Below are positions 52,327 through 61,681 of a stretch of DNA of 64,000 bases, piece by piece. Origin of the DNA: Calothrix sp. 336/3. GTDB taxonomy: Bacteria; Cyanobacteriota; Cyanobacteriia; Cyanobacteriales; Nostocaceae. The notes below the pieces were generated by a model. It was given only the letters and a program-made list of their open reading frames with translations. It did not search any database and was not told the DNA's origin. Location of the stretch: the NCBI RefSeq assembly GCF_000734895.2, contig NZ_CP011382.1:496001-560000 (forward strand), in the 5' to 3' direction. A program made the position numbers and the translations under genes. Numbering within the stretch: the first letter of the stretch is position 1; every line of letters starts with the position of its first letter.

Positions 52327-53940
52327 ATGAGCTACTGCTTAAATCCTAACTGTCCCAATCCAGAAAATTCAGCCTTTAGCGACAGGTGCCTGTCTTGCGG
52401 TTCGCTACTGCTGTTGCGCGATCGCTATCGGGTACTGCAATCCCTCGGTCAAGGTGGCTTTGGTGCAACTTTTCTGGCTCAAGATGAAGCCCTACCTGGA
52501 GAGCCAAGTTGTGTCATCAAACAATTACGTCCCTCTGGAAGTTCAGCCCATGTTTTGCAAATGGCACGGGAACTATTTGAACGGGAAGCCGTCACTTTAG
52601 GTCAAATAGGCAACCACCCCCAGGTGCCACGTCTTTTGGATTTCTTTGAAGAAAATAGACAATTTTATTTAGTCCAGGAATATATCAGTGGTTCCACCCT
52701 TCAGCAAGAGGTCAAAACCCAGGGAACCCTAGGTGAAGTCAGTGTTAAACAGTTTTTATGTGAAATTTTGCCCATCCTTCAGTATATTCACGGGCGCAGA
52801 GTTATTCATCGAGATATCAAACCAGCCAACCTCATCCGTCGCAACCAAGATAGCAGACTAGTACTCATAGACTTTGGTGCAGTAAAAAACCAAGTGAGTC
52901 AAGCTGTACTCAACCAATCGGAACATACAGCCCTAACAGCTTATGCTATTGGAACTCCAGGTTTTGCACCTCCAGAACAAATGGCAATGCGCCCCGTATA
53001 TGCCAGTGATATCTATGCTGTGGGTGTGACTTGTATTTATTTGCTTACAGGCAAATCTCCTAAGGATTTAGACTACAATCCCACCACCGGAGAACTAATT
53101 TGGGAAGATTCAGTATGTGTATCTAAGCATTTTGCCAAAGTTCTACGCAAGATGTTAGAAGTTTCTGTCCGTAGTCGGTATCAAACAGCTGATGATGTAC
53201 TGCGAGATTTAGAGTTAGAGCCATATATCGATAGTCTCGCCAAGGGTTTAACTAGCTCATCTCAATCTCAAGAGCGTTTTGGGTATCGTTTAGAAGATAG
53301 TGGAGTTTATTACAGTAATCCTAGTCATGCTGCCACAAATCATTCTAGTGCTGGTGTGGCACAGGTTGCAGCCGCTATCCGCGCTCGTCGAGCTAGACTC
53401 GAAGGCACAGTTGCACCCACAGGAGTGGTAGGAGAACGGGTGATATCCAACAAATCTACTGCCTTAACTAGTAGCAATAGTTCTCCCAGTACCAGGTCAA
53501 CAACTCCCCGTAGGCTAAACCCCGATGGTTTGCTTAACGCATATACCAAAGGTAGACGAGATTTTGCTCTACATAATCTAAATTTGATTAATTTACCAGG
53601 TGCTGATTTATCTGGAACCAATTTTCACTCCTCGCAGATGGAGAAGATTAATTTACAAGGTGCGAATCTTTACAATAGTGATTTTGGTAAAGCAAATCTG
53701 AATCGGGCAAATTTGCGAGATGCGAATTTAAGTAAGGCGTATTTACACAATGCGGATTTAGAGGGAGCGGATTTAAGGGGTGCAGACCTGAGCTATGCCT
53801 ATCTCAATAATGCTAACCTGCGGGGTGCGAACTTGTGTGGTGCCAATTTAACTGGAGCCAAAATTTCTGAGGAACAGTTGGCTGTCGCTAAGACAAATTG
53901 GATGACAGTGCGTCCCAATGGTCGTAGAGGGTTGCTGTAA
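52327..53940 (+). CDS. Ser/Thr protein kinase with N-terminal zinc ribbon and C-terminal pentapeptide repeats
   Basis: 537 residues. The N-terminal C4-x4-C9 ... C21-x2-C24 pattern is a small zinc ribbon. The kinase domain (about 33-300) is complete: L-G-Q-G-G-F-G-A-T-F, K in V-I-K-Q-L-R-P, V-I-H-R-D-I-K-P-A-N and L-I-D-F-G-A-V. After a serine-rich linker, pentapeptide repeats A(D/N)LxG run from about 415 to 515 (A-D-L-S-G, A-N-L-Y-N, A-D-L-R-G, A-N-L-T-G). This is the SpkB-like layout of cyanobacterial kinases (cysteine motif, kinase, pentapeptides). Targets are unknown. The FHA protein encoded next could read its phosphothreonines. Confidence 0.92.
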   Translation: MSYCLNPNCPNPENSAFSDRCLSCGSLLLLRDRYRVLQSLGQGGFGATFLAQDEALPGEPSCVIKQLRPSGSSAHVLQMARELFEREAVTLGQIGNHPQVPRLLDFFEENRQFYLVQEYISGSTLQQEVKTQGTLGEVSVKQFLCEILPILQYIHGRRVIHRDIKPANLIRRNQDSRLVLIDFGAVKNQVSQAVLNQSEHTALTAYAIGTPGFAPPEQMAMRPVYASDIYAVGVTCIYLLTGKSPKDLDYNPTTGELIWEDSVCVSKHFAKVLRKMLEVSVRSRYQTADDVLRDLELEPYIDSLAKGLTSSSQSQERFGYRLEDSGVYYSNPSHAATNHSSAGVAQVAAAIRARRARLEGTVAPTGVVGERVISNKSTALTSSNSSPSTRSTTPRRLNPDGLLNAYTKGRRDFALHNLNLINLPGADLSGTNFHSSQMEKINLQGANLYNSDFGKANLNRANLRDANLSKAYLHNADLEGADLRGADLSYAYLNNANLRGANLCGANLTGAKISEEQLAVAKTNWMTVRPNGRRGLL

Positions 53941-54418
53941 GTTGGATTAGAGGTCGTTTTTACCTTCTAAAAGCGAGATATCTGACTGATTAAAAGCAAA
54001 TGTTAATACTATTGGCTGCATATGCAATTTTAGGATATAAATACACTAAAAAAGCTCATATTTATCTGAATTGAGGTTGTTTTTTTGTTGAGTAGCTTTT
54101 AATACAATCGCTATTTCTTAAGGTTTTCTTTATAATTAAATCTAATTGAAGATACTGAGAAAACTGTAAAATTATCTGTTAAATTGTAACAACATCTGAT
54201 TAACTAGAAACTTTTTATCACATTCGGTAAGAATGCGGTTACAAATAGTTAATGGAAAACTTTAATCTGAAAATACAGAGGAATAATTGTGCTGAAAGTT
54301 ATTTACTGTCAAGAATTTTGGAATAAAATAAAAAACTAGCTATCTCAAGTTTGCTTCTCACACACTCATGACAAGTCTCAGCAATTTACATTAGTTGGCA
54401 TCAGAAGGCTAACCTACT
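53941..54418. other. Intergenic region between kinase and FHA genes
   Basis: No gene seen. AT-rich; an imperfect inverted repeat TTAGAGGT ... ACCTTCTAA at about 53945-53969 follows the kinase stop and may end its transcript. Confidence 0.4.
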
Positions 54419-55165
54419 ATGGCTGAATTTACAGAAAACGATTTAGAAAGGAGATTGAGTTTATACCAAGTTTTTCTGAAGTTGTATGAAAATCATACTC
54501 ATCTACTTGATGAAATTCTCCAACTAGAGGATGTTTTTCAGCCATCTGCTTCAGGGTCAGTACAAAAGTACGTACATGGTGTGATTGATGGTGCAAATAT
54601 ATATATCATTACAAACTTGGGAGAGGGAAAAACACAGGTTTTAAGTCAACCTCAGGGTATTTGGACTATTGGACGCGATCGCAGTAACGGGATTCATCTC
54701 CATGATAAATACCTTTCTCGTCGCCATGGAGGTATTCAGTATGTTGAGGGTAAAGGCTTTTACTTGGTTGATTTGAGTAGTACCAATGGAACTTTTGTCA
54801 ATGGTGAACCGATATATCAACCACGCTTGCTAGAAGATGGTGATCGCATTCGTTTAGGTAGCGTTACTTTTTCTTTCTTTGTCAATTACGCTACTGCGCG
54901 AGTTTTGCCAAATATCGCTATGGAATTACTGATACAACTGGTACCGAAATCAGAGGATAGTAGCGAAGAAATTGCAACCTATGCATTGATGAAAAACAAC
55001 TATCCCCCAGATAAATCAGGAGCAACCTTTGGGGCTTTCTACGGTAGCGATCGCCTCCAGGGAGAATTCACCAGAAAATCCATAGAAATTCCCCAATTGA
55101 ATTCAGAGCAGCAGTCAGCGATTCTGGAAGCGTTTTTTCGCAGACAGGGAAGAATGGGTAATTAG
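54419..55165 (+). CDS. FHA-domain protein
   Basis: A 248-residue protein. An N-terminal helical part (1-55) precedes an FHA domain at about 70-155 with the phosphothreonine-binding residues in I-G-R-D-R-S-N-G-I, L-S-R-R-H-G and D-L-S-S-T-N-G-T-F-V-N-G. The C-terminal ~90 residues are unassigned. FHA domains bind phosphothreonine peptides; the Ser/Thr kinase gene 478 bp upstream on the same strand is a plausible partner. It is convergent with recA. Confidence 0.9.
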   Translation: MAEFTENDLERRLSLYQVFLKLYENHTHLLDEILQLEDVFQPSASGSVQKYVHGVIDGANIYIITNLGEGKTQVLSQPQGIWTIGRDRSNGIHLHDKYLSRRHGGIQYVEGKGFYLVDLSSTNGTFVNGEPIYQPRLLEDGDRIRLGSVTFSFFVNYATARVLPNIAMELLIQLVPKSEDSSEEIATYALMKNNYPPDKSGATFGAFYGSDRLQGEFTRKSIEIPQLNSEQQSAILEAFFRRQGRMGN

Positions 55166-55180
55166 TCAGGCTTGACAACG

Positions 55181-55215
55181 GGTAATGGGTAGGGATTTGT
55201 GTATTACCCATTACC
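55181..55215. terminator. Inverted repeat between FHA gene and recA
   Basis: GGTAATGGGTA (55181-55191) and TACCCATTACC (55205-55215) form a perfect 11-bp stem with a 13-base loop, in the 63-bp gap between two convergent genes. The stem is made of the TAATGGG heptamer found as a tandem repeat at 59558. Likely a bidirectional terminator, although no T-run is present. Confidence 0.6.
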
Positions 55216-55228
55216 AACGGCAAAAATC

Positions 55229-56311
55229 TTACTCCTCTTCTTCTAGTTCCTCTTCTTCCTCTTCCTCATCTTCATTTGTCTTTCTGACAGAATTAGCAGA
55301 AACAACCGCACCCTTGTCGAGTTTTTCTCTGACTAATTGTTTAATCTGCTCGACAAAATCGGCTTTTTCTTCCAGGTATTTAATGGCGTTATCCCGACCT
55401 TGGGAAATATTATCACCGTTATAGCTATACCACGCACCCTTGCGAGTTAGTACCCCTGTTTCTTCTGCCAAGTCTACCAAGCATCCCAAGGTAGAAATAC
55501 CCTTGCCGAAAATAATGTCAAATTCCGCAATCCGGAAAGGGGGAGCAACCTTATTTTTGGCAACCTTGACTTTGACTCGGTTCCCAAATTCCTCGGAACC
55601 CTTCTTCAAGGTTTGAATCCGACGAATATCTAAACGTACGGAAGCATAATATTTTAAAGCTTGCCCCCCGGTGGTAGTTTCTGGGTTGCCGTAGCTGACA
55701 CCGATTTTTTGGCGCAGTTGGTTAAGGAAAATAACAGTACAGCCAGATTTACCAATATTACCAGTAATTTTACGTAGAGCTTGGCTCATTAAGCGGGCTT
55801 GCAAACCAACGTGAGCATCACCCATATCACCTTCTATTTCCGCGCGGGGAACTAGAGCCGCAACGGAGTCAATGACTACAATATCAACAGCCGCCGAACG
55901 AACCAACTGATCCACAATTTCCAGGGCAGATTCCCCGGTGTCTGGCTGGGAAACGAGGAGGTTTTCAATATCTACACCCAATGCTGCGGCATAGGTAGGA
56001 TCTAAAGCGTGTTCTGCATCTACGAAAGCAGCAATCCCACCTGTTTTTTGGATTTCGGCGATCGCGTGCAATGCTAAGGTTGTTTTCCCTGAACTTTCTG
56101 GTCCATAGATTTCAATTACCCGTCCCTTTGGCAAACCCCCACCCAAAGCCAAATCTAAAGTTAATGCTCCACTAGGAATTGTTTCTACCCGCATCCGAGT
56201 TGCATCACCCAGACGCACAATTGTTCCTTTTCCAAAAGTCCGCTCAATTTGGCTAAGTACCATATTCAGGGCTTTTTGCTTACCAGCATTTTCACTTGTG
56301 TTAACAGCCAT
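55229..56311 (-). CDS. recA: Recombinase RecA
   Basis: 360 residues. Walker [22 protein letters not shown], the Walker [12 protein letters not shown] and the L2-region [10 protein letters not shown] are all present. It forms filaments on single-stranded DNA for strand exchange and SOS signalling. The C-terminal tail ends in a run of glutamates (N-E-D then almost all E to the stop), coded by GAA/GAG repeats that look prone to slippage. Acidic tails are usual in RecA, but this one is unusually pure. Confidence 0.98.
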   Translation of the reverse strand: MAVNTSENAGKQKALNMVLSQIERTFGKGTIVRLGDATRMRVETIPSGALTLDLALGGGLPKGRVIEIYGPESSGKTTLALHAIAEIQKTGGIAAFVDAEHALDPTYAAALGVDIENLLVSQPDTGESALEIVDQLVRSAAVDIVVIDSVAALVPRAEIEGDMGDAHVGLQARLMSQALRKITGNIGKSGCTVIFLNQLRQKIGVSYGNPETTTGGQALKYYASVRLDIRRIQTLKKGSEEFGNRVKVKVAKNKVAPPFRIAEFDIIFGKGISTLGCLVDLAEETGVLTRKGAWYSYNGDNISQGRDNAIKYLEEKADFVEQIKQLVREKLDKGAVVSANSVRKTNEDEEEEEEELEEEE

Positions 56312-56722
56312 TCCTACCTCTATCTATATCTAGGGACCGTGGATGAGAAAAGTTATTAGAACAGATATACTATTTTAAACGAGAAATTGCCAGTGTAGGA
56401 TATCAAAAGTATGAAGAATAGTCGAGCTAGGAGTTAAATTTTCGCCTATCCCTAGGGAAAATAGGGGGGTGAGAGAGATTGTTTCTCATGTTGGGTTAGG
56501 GATTTTGGATTCAGGATTTCGTGGATACTTAACACTGTTGGGGTGACAAGATCCTAACGTGTTGCTGGGAGTTTGGCAAAGCGATCACTATGGTTAATTT
56601 TTTAGCACCGGGACTCAAATCCCCATGACTCGTTCTCAATCCTATCCTATAAGGTAATGATTCAAACCTTGAGAAATTTGGTTTGTCGCCCAATGCCCCT
56701 AATTTTATATTTCTCCAGAGAA
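56312..56722. other. Intergenic region upstream of recA
   Basis: No gene seen. I see no clear LexA-type box near the recA start, though cyanobacterial sites are degenerate. Confidence 0.4.
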
Positions 56723-57958
56723 TTACTTGATGATGCCATCATGTTCAATCGCGCTGTAATTCTCCTCAGGGTTCAATCCTAACCAGGGATCGGAGCTAGG
56801 AGTGAGGAATAATTGACTGTAAACTTGTTCATTTAATCCATCTAGGTTACTAGTTCCCTGACCTGCGGCAAACCATTGGTGAATTCGCCGATGTAAGATG
56901 TATTCATTCCTCACCGTATCTAATGCCATAGTTGATTCAAACTGCTGGATAAGTTTGTCAAAATTGGCATTTGTTGAGGTATATTTTTTCGCTTTGATTA
57001 AAGCCAGACTTTGACTATCTAATTTGCTATTTTGGCGGTGTAGTTGGGCAATTCTTTGCCAGGTTGCACCATCTGTCAACTCTGGAGAAGATTGTATATT
57101 AGTTAACAAGGGTGCTTCAACTAGCATTTTAGTCATGGCGATCGGTGCTGCAACTGTAGCACTGGGTGCCGGATTATTACTATTATTGGTTGAGAATCTC
57201 GGTGCTACATTGATACCTGCTTGATTTAAGTCCTTTGTCCATTTTGCCTGGAGAGTATTCAGGCGATCGCTATGGTATTTTCTTAAAAATCCTTCTTTTT
57301 CCTTCCCACCCACTTGACTATATGCTTTCACCGTATTTGCTCCCTGTTGCAGTTGCTGCAAAAATGCCTGGGGACTGTACAATCCAGGGATAGCATCAAT
57401 AGGACGACCAGAACTATCAAGGATATAGTGAATACTATTCCCCGTTAGGGTTCTTTCTAATTTCCGCCCATCACCGAAATCAATAGTAACTTTAGGTACA
57501 GGGCGTACGGATTGCCAATGGAGAATAAATTTATCCTGTAGGGTTTTAGCTATCTCTGCATTAGGGTACAGAGCAACACGGAAAAACCGACTATTCGCAC
57601 AACTTAAATCTTGATCGAGGTTTCCTAACAAACGTAGGGACAAAATGGGTTTACCGCTTGCCTTGGCAGCAGCTTTCGCCTCCTCTAAATTAGTGTACCA
57701 GTAAAGACGGGAAGCATAGCAATCTCGCTGTTGGCAAAGCTGATCTAAAGCGGTGCGAATATCTGCTTGATTTAACTTTTTACTATGGGTTTGGAGAAAT
57801 TTCTGTAACCCTTTTTGCCCTTGGGGGCGAAGAACAGCCACTTCTTGGGATAATTGAGTATTAGCTGAAGTCGCAGCTTGGGGATTAAAAATTTGCCATG
57901 CACCGATACCGAGAATTAGGAAACCCAAGGAGCCAGTTAAGACGCTGCGTATCTGCAT
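56723..57958 (-). CDS. Exported protein with thioredoxin-like domain
   Basis: A 411-residue protein with an N-terminal hydrophobic segment (V-L-T-G-S-L-G-F-L-I-L-G-I-G-A-W) acting as signal or anchor. Residues about 85-210 read like a thioredoxin-fold domain: W-Y-T-N-L-E-E-A-K-A-A-A-K-A-S-G-K-P-I-L-S-L-R-L-L-G, then I-H-Y-I-L-D-S-S-G-R-P-I-D-A. The redox C-x-x-C is missing (L-S-C-A-N instead), so a disulfide-oxidoreductase role is doubtful. The rest (230-411) is helical and Ser/Asn-rich. Found alone; function not assigned. Confidence 0.65.
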   Translation of the reverse strand: MQIRSVLTGSLGFLILGIGAWQIFNPQAATSANTQLSQEVAVLRPQGQKGLQKFLQTHSKKLNQADIRTALDQLCQQRDCYASRLYWYTNLEEAKAAAKASGKPILSLRLLGNLDQDLSCANSRFFRVALYPNAEIAKTLQDKFILHWQSVRPVPKVTIDFGDGRKLERTLTGNSIHYILDSSGRPIDAIPGLYSPQAFLQQLQQGANTVKAYSQVGGKEKEGFLRKYHSDRLNTLQAKWTKDLNQAGINVAPRFSTNNSNNPAPSATVAAPIAMTKMLVEAPLLTNIQSSPELTDGATWQRIAQLHRQNSKLDSQSLALIKAKKYTSTNANFDKLIQQFESTMALDTVRNEYILHRRIHQWFAAGQGTSNLDGLNEQVYSQLFLTPSSDPWLGLNPEENYSAIEHDGIIK

Positions 57959-58192
57959 AGATGATTTTTATAATTTAAGTTTAATCTTGGAGATTTACTG
58001 AGGAGATAAAAAGTTTCCCGACCCCCAATATACCACCTAATATCCTAGTGGTGTGGCAAGCTTAAAATAGTGCAATATAAAACGTTTGTAGTTGCGCTTT
58101 AGCGCTCTAAACCATTCTAAAATCTAATATAATAGACCTTTTGCACGAATAGCGTAAGGATGAAAGAATACAGGTCAAAAAAGTAAACAGCG
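57959..58192. other. Leader of the IS remnant with a GTTTGTAGT/AGCGCT repeat
   Basis: GTTTGTAGTTGCGCTTTAGC begins at 58084; it is the same family, in opposite orientation, as the repeat at 59667-59707. Confidence 0.5.
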
Positions 58193-58540
58193 ATGAGCTA
58201 CGAACAGATAAAAGACCTGCCATCACCAGAATTTAAAAGGTTATGCGGAGTGCATATCGCTACTTTTGTACGGATGGTAGAAGTACTGGAGCCAGAACTG
58301 GCAAGGACTGGTAAAAAAGGTGGTCAGCCAAAGTTAAGTGTGGAAGACCATTTGTTGGTGGCACTGGAATATTGGCGCGGAGCCGGAGACGCTCCGCCTC
58401 CGGGGAGTATCGAACATACTTTCATATCGGCAAAAGCTGGGGTATCCATGAATCAACAGTATGTCGGATAGTACGGAAAGTAGAAAATATTCTGATTAAG
58501 TCGGGGGCGTTCCGACTAACTGGAAAACGAGAACTGCATT
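58193..58540 (+). pseudogene. IS5-type transposase remnant, split by a 26-bp palindromic insert
   Basis: The first 63 residues (M-S-Y-E-Q-I-K-D-L-P-S-P-E-F-K-R-L, then G-G-Q-P-K-L-S-V-E-D-H-L-L-V-A-L-E-Y-W-R) are the N-terminal HTH region of IS5-family transposases of cyanobacteria. The frame breaks at 58378. Removing 26 bases restores W-R-E-Y-R-T-Y-F-H-I-G-K-S-W-G-I-H-E-S-T-V-C-R-I in one reading frame through to G-K-R-E-L (about 58536). The catalytic DDE part is missing; sequence after about 58541 belongs to another transposase. No functional element remains. Confidence 0.85.
58378..58403. mobile_element. 26-bp palindromic small dispersed repeat inserted in the transposase
   Basis: CGGAGCCGGAGACGCTCCGCCTCCGG: two nested inverted halves (CGGAG-C-CGGAG against CTCCG-C-CTCCG). 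Its removal joins TGGCG to GGAGTAT and restores the transposase frame exactly. Size and form fit the very small mobile repeats (21-27 bp) described from heterocystous cyanobacteria. Confidence 0.8.
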
Positions 58541-58978
58541 CAAGTAATGACATATCTCAAAGTGATACGGATGTTGCACAAAAAGTGTGTAAAATCCGTT
58601 GGAAAATAGAGGAGTTTCACAGGGAGATAAAACAATTAACTGGCATTGAATCATGTCATACCAATTCACAATTCGCAATGCTCCCTACGGGAGAGCTAAC
58701 GCTAACGCAATTCGCAATCAAAAAACTTAGATGCAGCAAAGCTTTCAAGATTGACATCTGTATCATATTTTTCGTGAAATGGTATCAATAAATGGTATCA
58801 ATGCCGTAAAGCCCGTCTTCAGAGAAATCATATTGCTTGTGCTATTTTGGTTTGGCTTAGGCTGAATAGTTTAGCCTATAAAACAGGTCAAACTATTTAT
58901 AAAATAAAGCATAATTTACTCTCAAATTATTTAATTGAGTAACTAAAACGTCCAGATATTGCTATGTGTTCTGTGTAG
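58541..58978 (+). pseudogene. IS701/IS4-type transposase C-terminal remnant, interrupted by a MITE-like insert
   Basis: V-C-K-I-R-W-K-I-E-E-F-H-R-E-I-K-Q-L-T-G (58587-58646) is the Y-R-E-K-like C-terminal signature region of IS4/IS701 transposases. It is cut after E-S-C at 58658 by about 142 bp of repeat and resumes at 58801 with C-R-K-A-R-L-Q-R-N-H-I-A-C-A-I-L-V-W-L-R-L, continuing to Y-K-I-K-H-N-L-L-S-N-Y-L-I-E. An in-frame TAA then stands where CAA is expected. The N-terminal two thirds are absent. Confidence 0.85.
58656..58800. mobile_element. MITE-like insertion with 14-bp imperfect terminal inverted repeats
   Basis: Left end TCATACCAATTCAC and right end GTGAAATGGTATCA match in 12 of 14 positions as inverted repeats. 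A second ATGGTATCA copy follows immediately, and TCA is possibly the target duplication. Inside lies one unit of the AATGCTCCCT...GCTAACG repeat seen three times at 51389. Excision joins TGTCA to ATGCCG and restores the transposase frame. Confidence 0.75.
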
Positions 58979-59058
58979 TTTTTTAGGCGCTCTGTGCGCT
59001 TCGCGCACCATTGCTTGTGCCAGTTGCGTAAGTCCTAACGGTCTCTAAATGGTCACAG

Positions 59059-59220
59059 ATGTTAAATTATACACCCTTTGATGAGGCTGTTGTGATCGGG
59101 AATGATTTTTGGAAAATAGTGGGAGGAGATACAGCGTATGAAGAGTTATTAGACATATATCTGGAAGTAGGAAAAGAAAAAAGTAAATATATGCTAGATG
59201 CGCTAGCTTTGGGATTTTAG
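59059..59220 (+). pseudogene. C-terminal fragment, possibly of a TdeIII-like restriction endonuclease
   Basis: A 53-codon frame: Y-T-P-F-D-E-A-V-V-I-G-N-D-F-W-K-I-V-G-G, then Y-E-E-L-L-D-I-Y-L-E-V-G-K-E-K-S, ending A-L-A-L-G-F-stop. The I-G-N-D-F-W ... G-G ... Y-E-E-L-L pattern recalls the end of TdeIII-type type II restriction enzymes, from memory. No upstream part of such a gene and no methylase is seen. The codon pattern is protein-like, so it is best read as a decayed gene end. Confidence 0.4.
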
Positions 59221-59374
59221 AGTGGAATAAATTAGCAATTCCATAATTGAGCGCTTTTCAGTTAAGATAATCTGGATTACGATATGCCAGAGGCACGAAG
59301 TTCCCCTTATCGCATCCTGGGAATGAGAGGGGGAGATAATTCCCCATATTCATAGAGATTTAGACAAGCTGGTA

Positions 59375-59551
59375 TGGCAGATGTGGATACCATAGATAAA
59401 GTAGTAAAGGATACCGCCGAGGTAGGAACTGATATGATTGGAACTACTATGTTTTGTTTGGTTACAGGACGACAAACAATCATCTCACAATAAACTTAAG
59501 AAAAACTTCCAATTACTAACAGAAAACAACTCGATATATTTGCTAATCTAG
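59375..59551 (+). CDS. Possible 58-residue protein or gene remnant
   Basis: From ATG 59375: M-A-D-V-D-T-I-D-K-V-V-K-D-T-A-E-V-G ... F-Q-L-L-T-E-N-N-S. The composition is protein-like but there is no ribosome site and no family I recognise, and it lies in a region of decayed genes. More likely a remnant than a working gene. Confidence 0.25.
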
Positions 59552-59557
59552 GTTTAG

Positions 59558-59585
59558 TAATGGGTAATGGGTAATGGGTAATGGG
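59558..59585. repeat. Heptamer tandem repeat (TAATGGG)x4
   Basis: Four perfect copies of TAATGGG, the same heptamer as the stem at 55181-55215. A facing ATTACCC occurs near 59620, so the array can fold into a hairpin. Confidence 0.93.
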
Positions 59586-59666
59586 TAATAGATCATGGTA
59601 TTTGATACTACTGGTCAATTACCCATCACTTTTTTTCTATATATTTAACCCACTTAATTCTAATAG

Positions 59667-59707
59667 GTTCGTAGTGAAAATTAAGCGCTAAAGCCCTGAC
59701 TACAAAC
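59667..59707. repeat. 41-bp repeat with GTTYGTAGT ends, just downstream of uvrC
   Basis: GTTCGTAGT at the left and ACTACAAAC at the right are inverted repeats with one mismatch around AAGCGCTAAAGCCCTG. A related copy in the other orientation starts at 58084. It sits 7 bp past the uvrC stop. Confidence 0.65.
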
Positions 59708-59713
59708 TATGTA

Positions 59714-61600
59714 CTAGTTGTCTGAAGTGGGATGAAAATAATGGTAGATTTCCTGAGCTAAACGCGCACCGATTCCCGGAACTTCAGTTAATTGTGTAGG
59801 TGTTGCCTGACGGATATAATCTACAGAATGGAAATAGCCTAGTAGTAGTTTTTGTCTGTGATGTCCTAAACCAGGAATTTCATCTAAGCGCGATCGCCGC
59901 AATTTATCACTGCGTTGTTGACGGTGGAAAGTCACGGCAAAACGATGGGCTTCATCCCGTAATCTTCTCAATAATTGTACCCCTGGTTGCTCTGCATCCG
60001 TCTTCAAGGGTTGCGACTCCCCAGGAAGAAATATTTCCTCCCGTTTCTTAGCTAAACTGACGACTCGTACATCTTGCAGCAAATCCATTTCCTGCAACAC
60101 CCCCACCACCGCAGATAATTGCCCCTTTCCCCCATCTATCATTACCAAATCGGGAAAATCGGAATTACCCCCCCGTGGTAATTGGGGTTCTGTGGCATAC
60201 TTGCGAAATCTTCGCTGTATCACCTCTGCTAAACTGGCAAAGTCGTCGGAATGTCCAATCGTCACCCCAGGATTCTGAATTTTATAGTGGCGATAATGTT
60301 GCTTGGCGGGTAAACCATCAAGAAATACTACCTGGGAAGCAACTGCATTGGAACCCTGAATATGGGAAATGTCGTATCCTTCAATGCGGTGCGGTAATTC
60401 TGGTAAATCCAAAATAGCTGCTAAATCTTGCATTGCTGTGAGATTGCGATCGCCAAATTTTTGCATTCTCTGCAACTCATACTCTGCATTCCGCTCCACC
60501 ATCTCAATTAATTCTGCCTTGAGTTGACGCTGGGGAATCACCAGATTTACCTTTCTTCCCCGACGTTGGGTGAGTGCAGTTAATAACAGTTCCCCCTCCG
60601 GTAAATCATGTTGCACAACAATTTCCGTGGGAATTTCCACCGCATCCGCATTTTGATAATGTTCTTCCAGCACCCGTTGTAAAATTGCCCCAGGTTCAGC
60701 AGTTGCATCTGCAACATAGGCTAAACGTCCGACTAATTTTCCTGCCCGAATCTGGAATAATTGAATACAGGCGTGTTGCTCATCCTTTGCCAGGGCGATC
60801 GCGTCACGGGAAATAGTATCATCAGATAAAGCCACCTTTTGATCGGCATTCAAAGACTTTAACCCCGCAATTTGATCTCGAATCCGTGCCGCAGTTTCAA
60901 AATTTAACTCTACCGCAGCATTCTCCATCTGCTCTGTTAAAGTCGCAATTAACTCCTGGGTTCTTCCCTGAAATACCATTGCTACCTTCTGCACAATCTT
61001 GCGGTACGCTTCCACAGAAACCAACTGTTGACAGACACCCGGACACCTACCCAAATCATAATTTAAACAGGGACGGTCTTTAAATAAAGGTTGGGGTCGT
61101 TGTCGTAGGGGAAAAATCCGTTTACATAGGTGCAAAATCTCCCGTAACAAGGCAGAATCTGTATAGGGACCGTAGAATTTATCCTTTTCTTTCCCTAGTT
61201 GCCTTCTACGAGTGATAAAAATTCGCGGATATTCCTCTGACCAAGTAATACATACGTAGGGATACTTTTTATCATCCTTCAACAAAACGTTAAAGTACGG
61301 TTGATGCTGCTTAATTAAATTTGCTTCCAGTGCTAACGCTTCCGCTTCCGTATCCGTGACAATAAACTCAATCTCCGTCACCAACCGTACCATGGTAGCG
61401 ATACGTTCCGTCAGTCGTTGAGATTCTCGAAAATAGGAGCGCACCCGCGATCGCAACTTCCGTGACTTCCCAATATAAATAATGCGATCGCCAGCATCAC
61501 GCATCAAATACACACCCGCTTCCGGTGGAATCTCCTGGAGACGACTTTCCAGAATCTCCGGAGTTTTAATTAAAGGTATAGATGTTGTCACAACTAGCAT
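59714..61600 (-). CDS. uvrC: Excinuclease ABC subunit C
   Basis: 628 residues, full length for UvrC. The N-terminal GIY-YIG nuclease domain (G-V-Y-L-M-R-D-A ... [14 protein letters not shown], about 27-50) makes the 3' cut. The UVR motif lies near 205-240 ([12 protein letters not shown]). The C-terminal RNase H-like domain ([21 protein letters not shown]) makes the 5' cut. A tandem helix-hairpin-helix ends the protein ([14 protein letters not shown]). It acts in nucleotide excision repair with UvrAB, which are not in the window. Confidence 0.98.
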   Translation of the reverse strand: MLVVTTSIPLIKTPEILESRLQEIPPEAGVYLMRDAGDRIIYIGKSRKLRSRVRSYFRESQRLTERIATMVRLVTEIEFIVTDTEAEALALEANLIKQHQPYFNVLLKDDKKYPYVCITWSEEYPRIFITRRRQLGKEKDKFYGPYTDSALLREILHLCKRIFPLRQRPQPLFKDRPCLNYDLGRCPGVCQQLVSVEAYRKIVQKVAMVFQGRTQELIATLTEQMENAAVELNFETAARIRDQIAGLKSLNADQKVALSDDTISRDAIALAKDEQHACIQLFQIRAGKLVGRLAYVADATAEPGAILQRVLEEHYQNADAVEIPTEIVVQHDLPEGELLLTALTQRRGRKVNLVIPQRQLKAELIEMVERNAEYELQRMQKFGDRNLTAMQDLAAILDLPELPHRIEGYDISHIQGSNAVASQVVFLDGLPAKQHYRHYKIQNPGVTIGHSDDFASLAEVIQRRFRKYATEPQLPRGGNSDFPDLVMIDGGKGQLSAVVGVLQEMDLLQDVRVVSLAKKREEIFLPGESQPLKTDAEQPGVQLLRRLRDEAHRFAVTFHRQQRSDKLRRSRLDEIPGLGHHRQKLLLGYFHSVDYIRQATPTQLTEVPGIGARLAQEIYHYFHPTSDN

Positions 61601-61681
61601 CAGGTAAGTTTACAAATTTACCAGCAATTGCAGATTCTCCCATCACTCCTCAACAGACTTATATCCTAAGTTTGTTCTATA

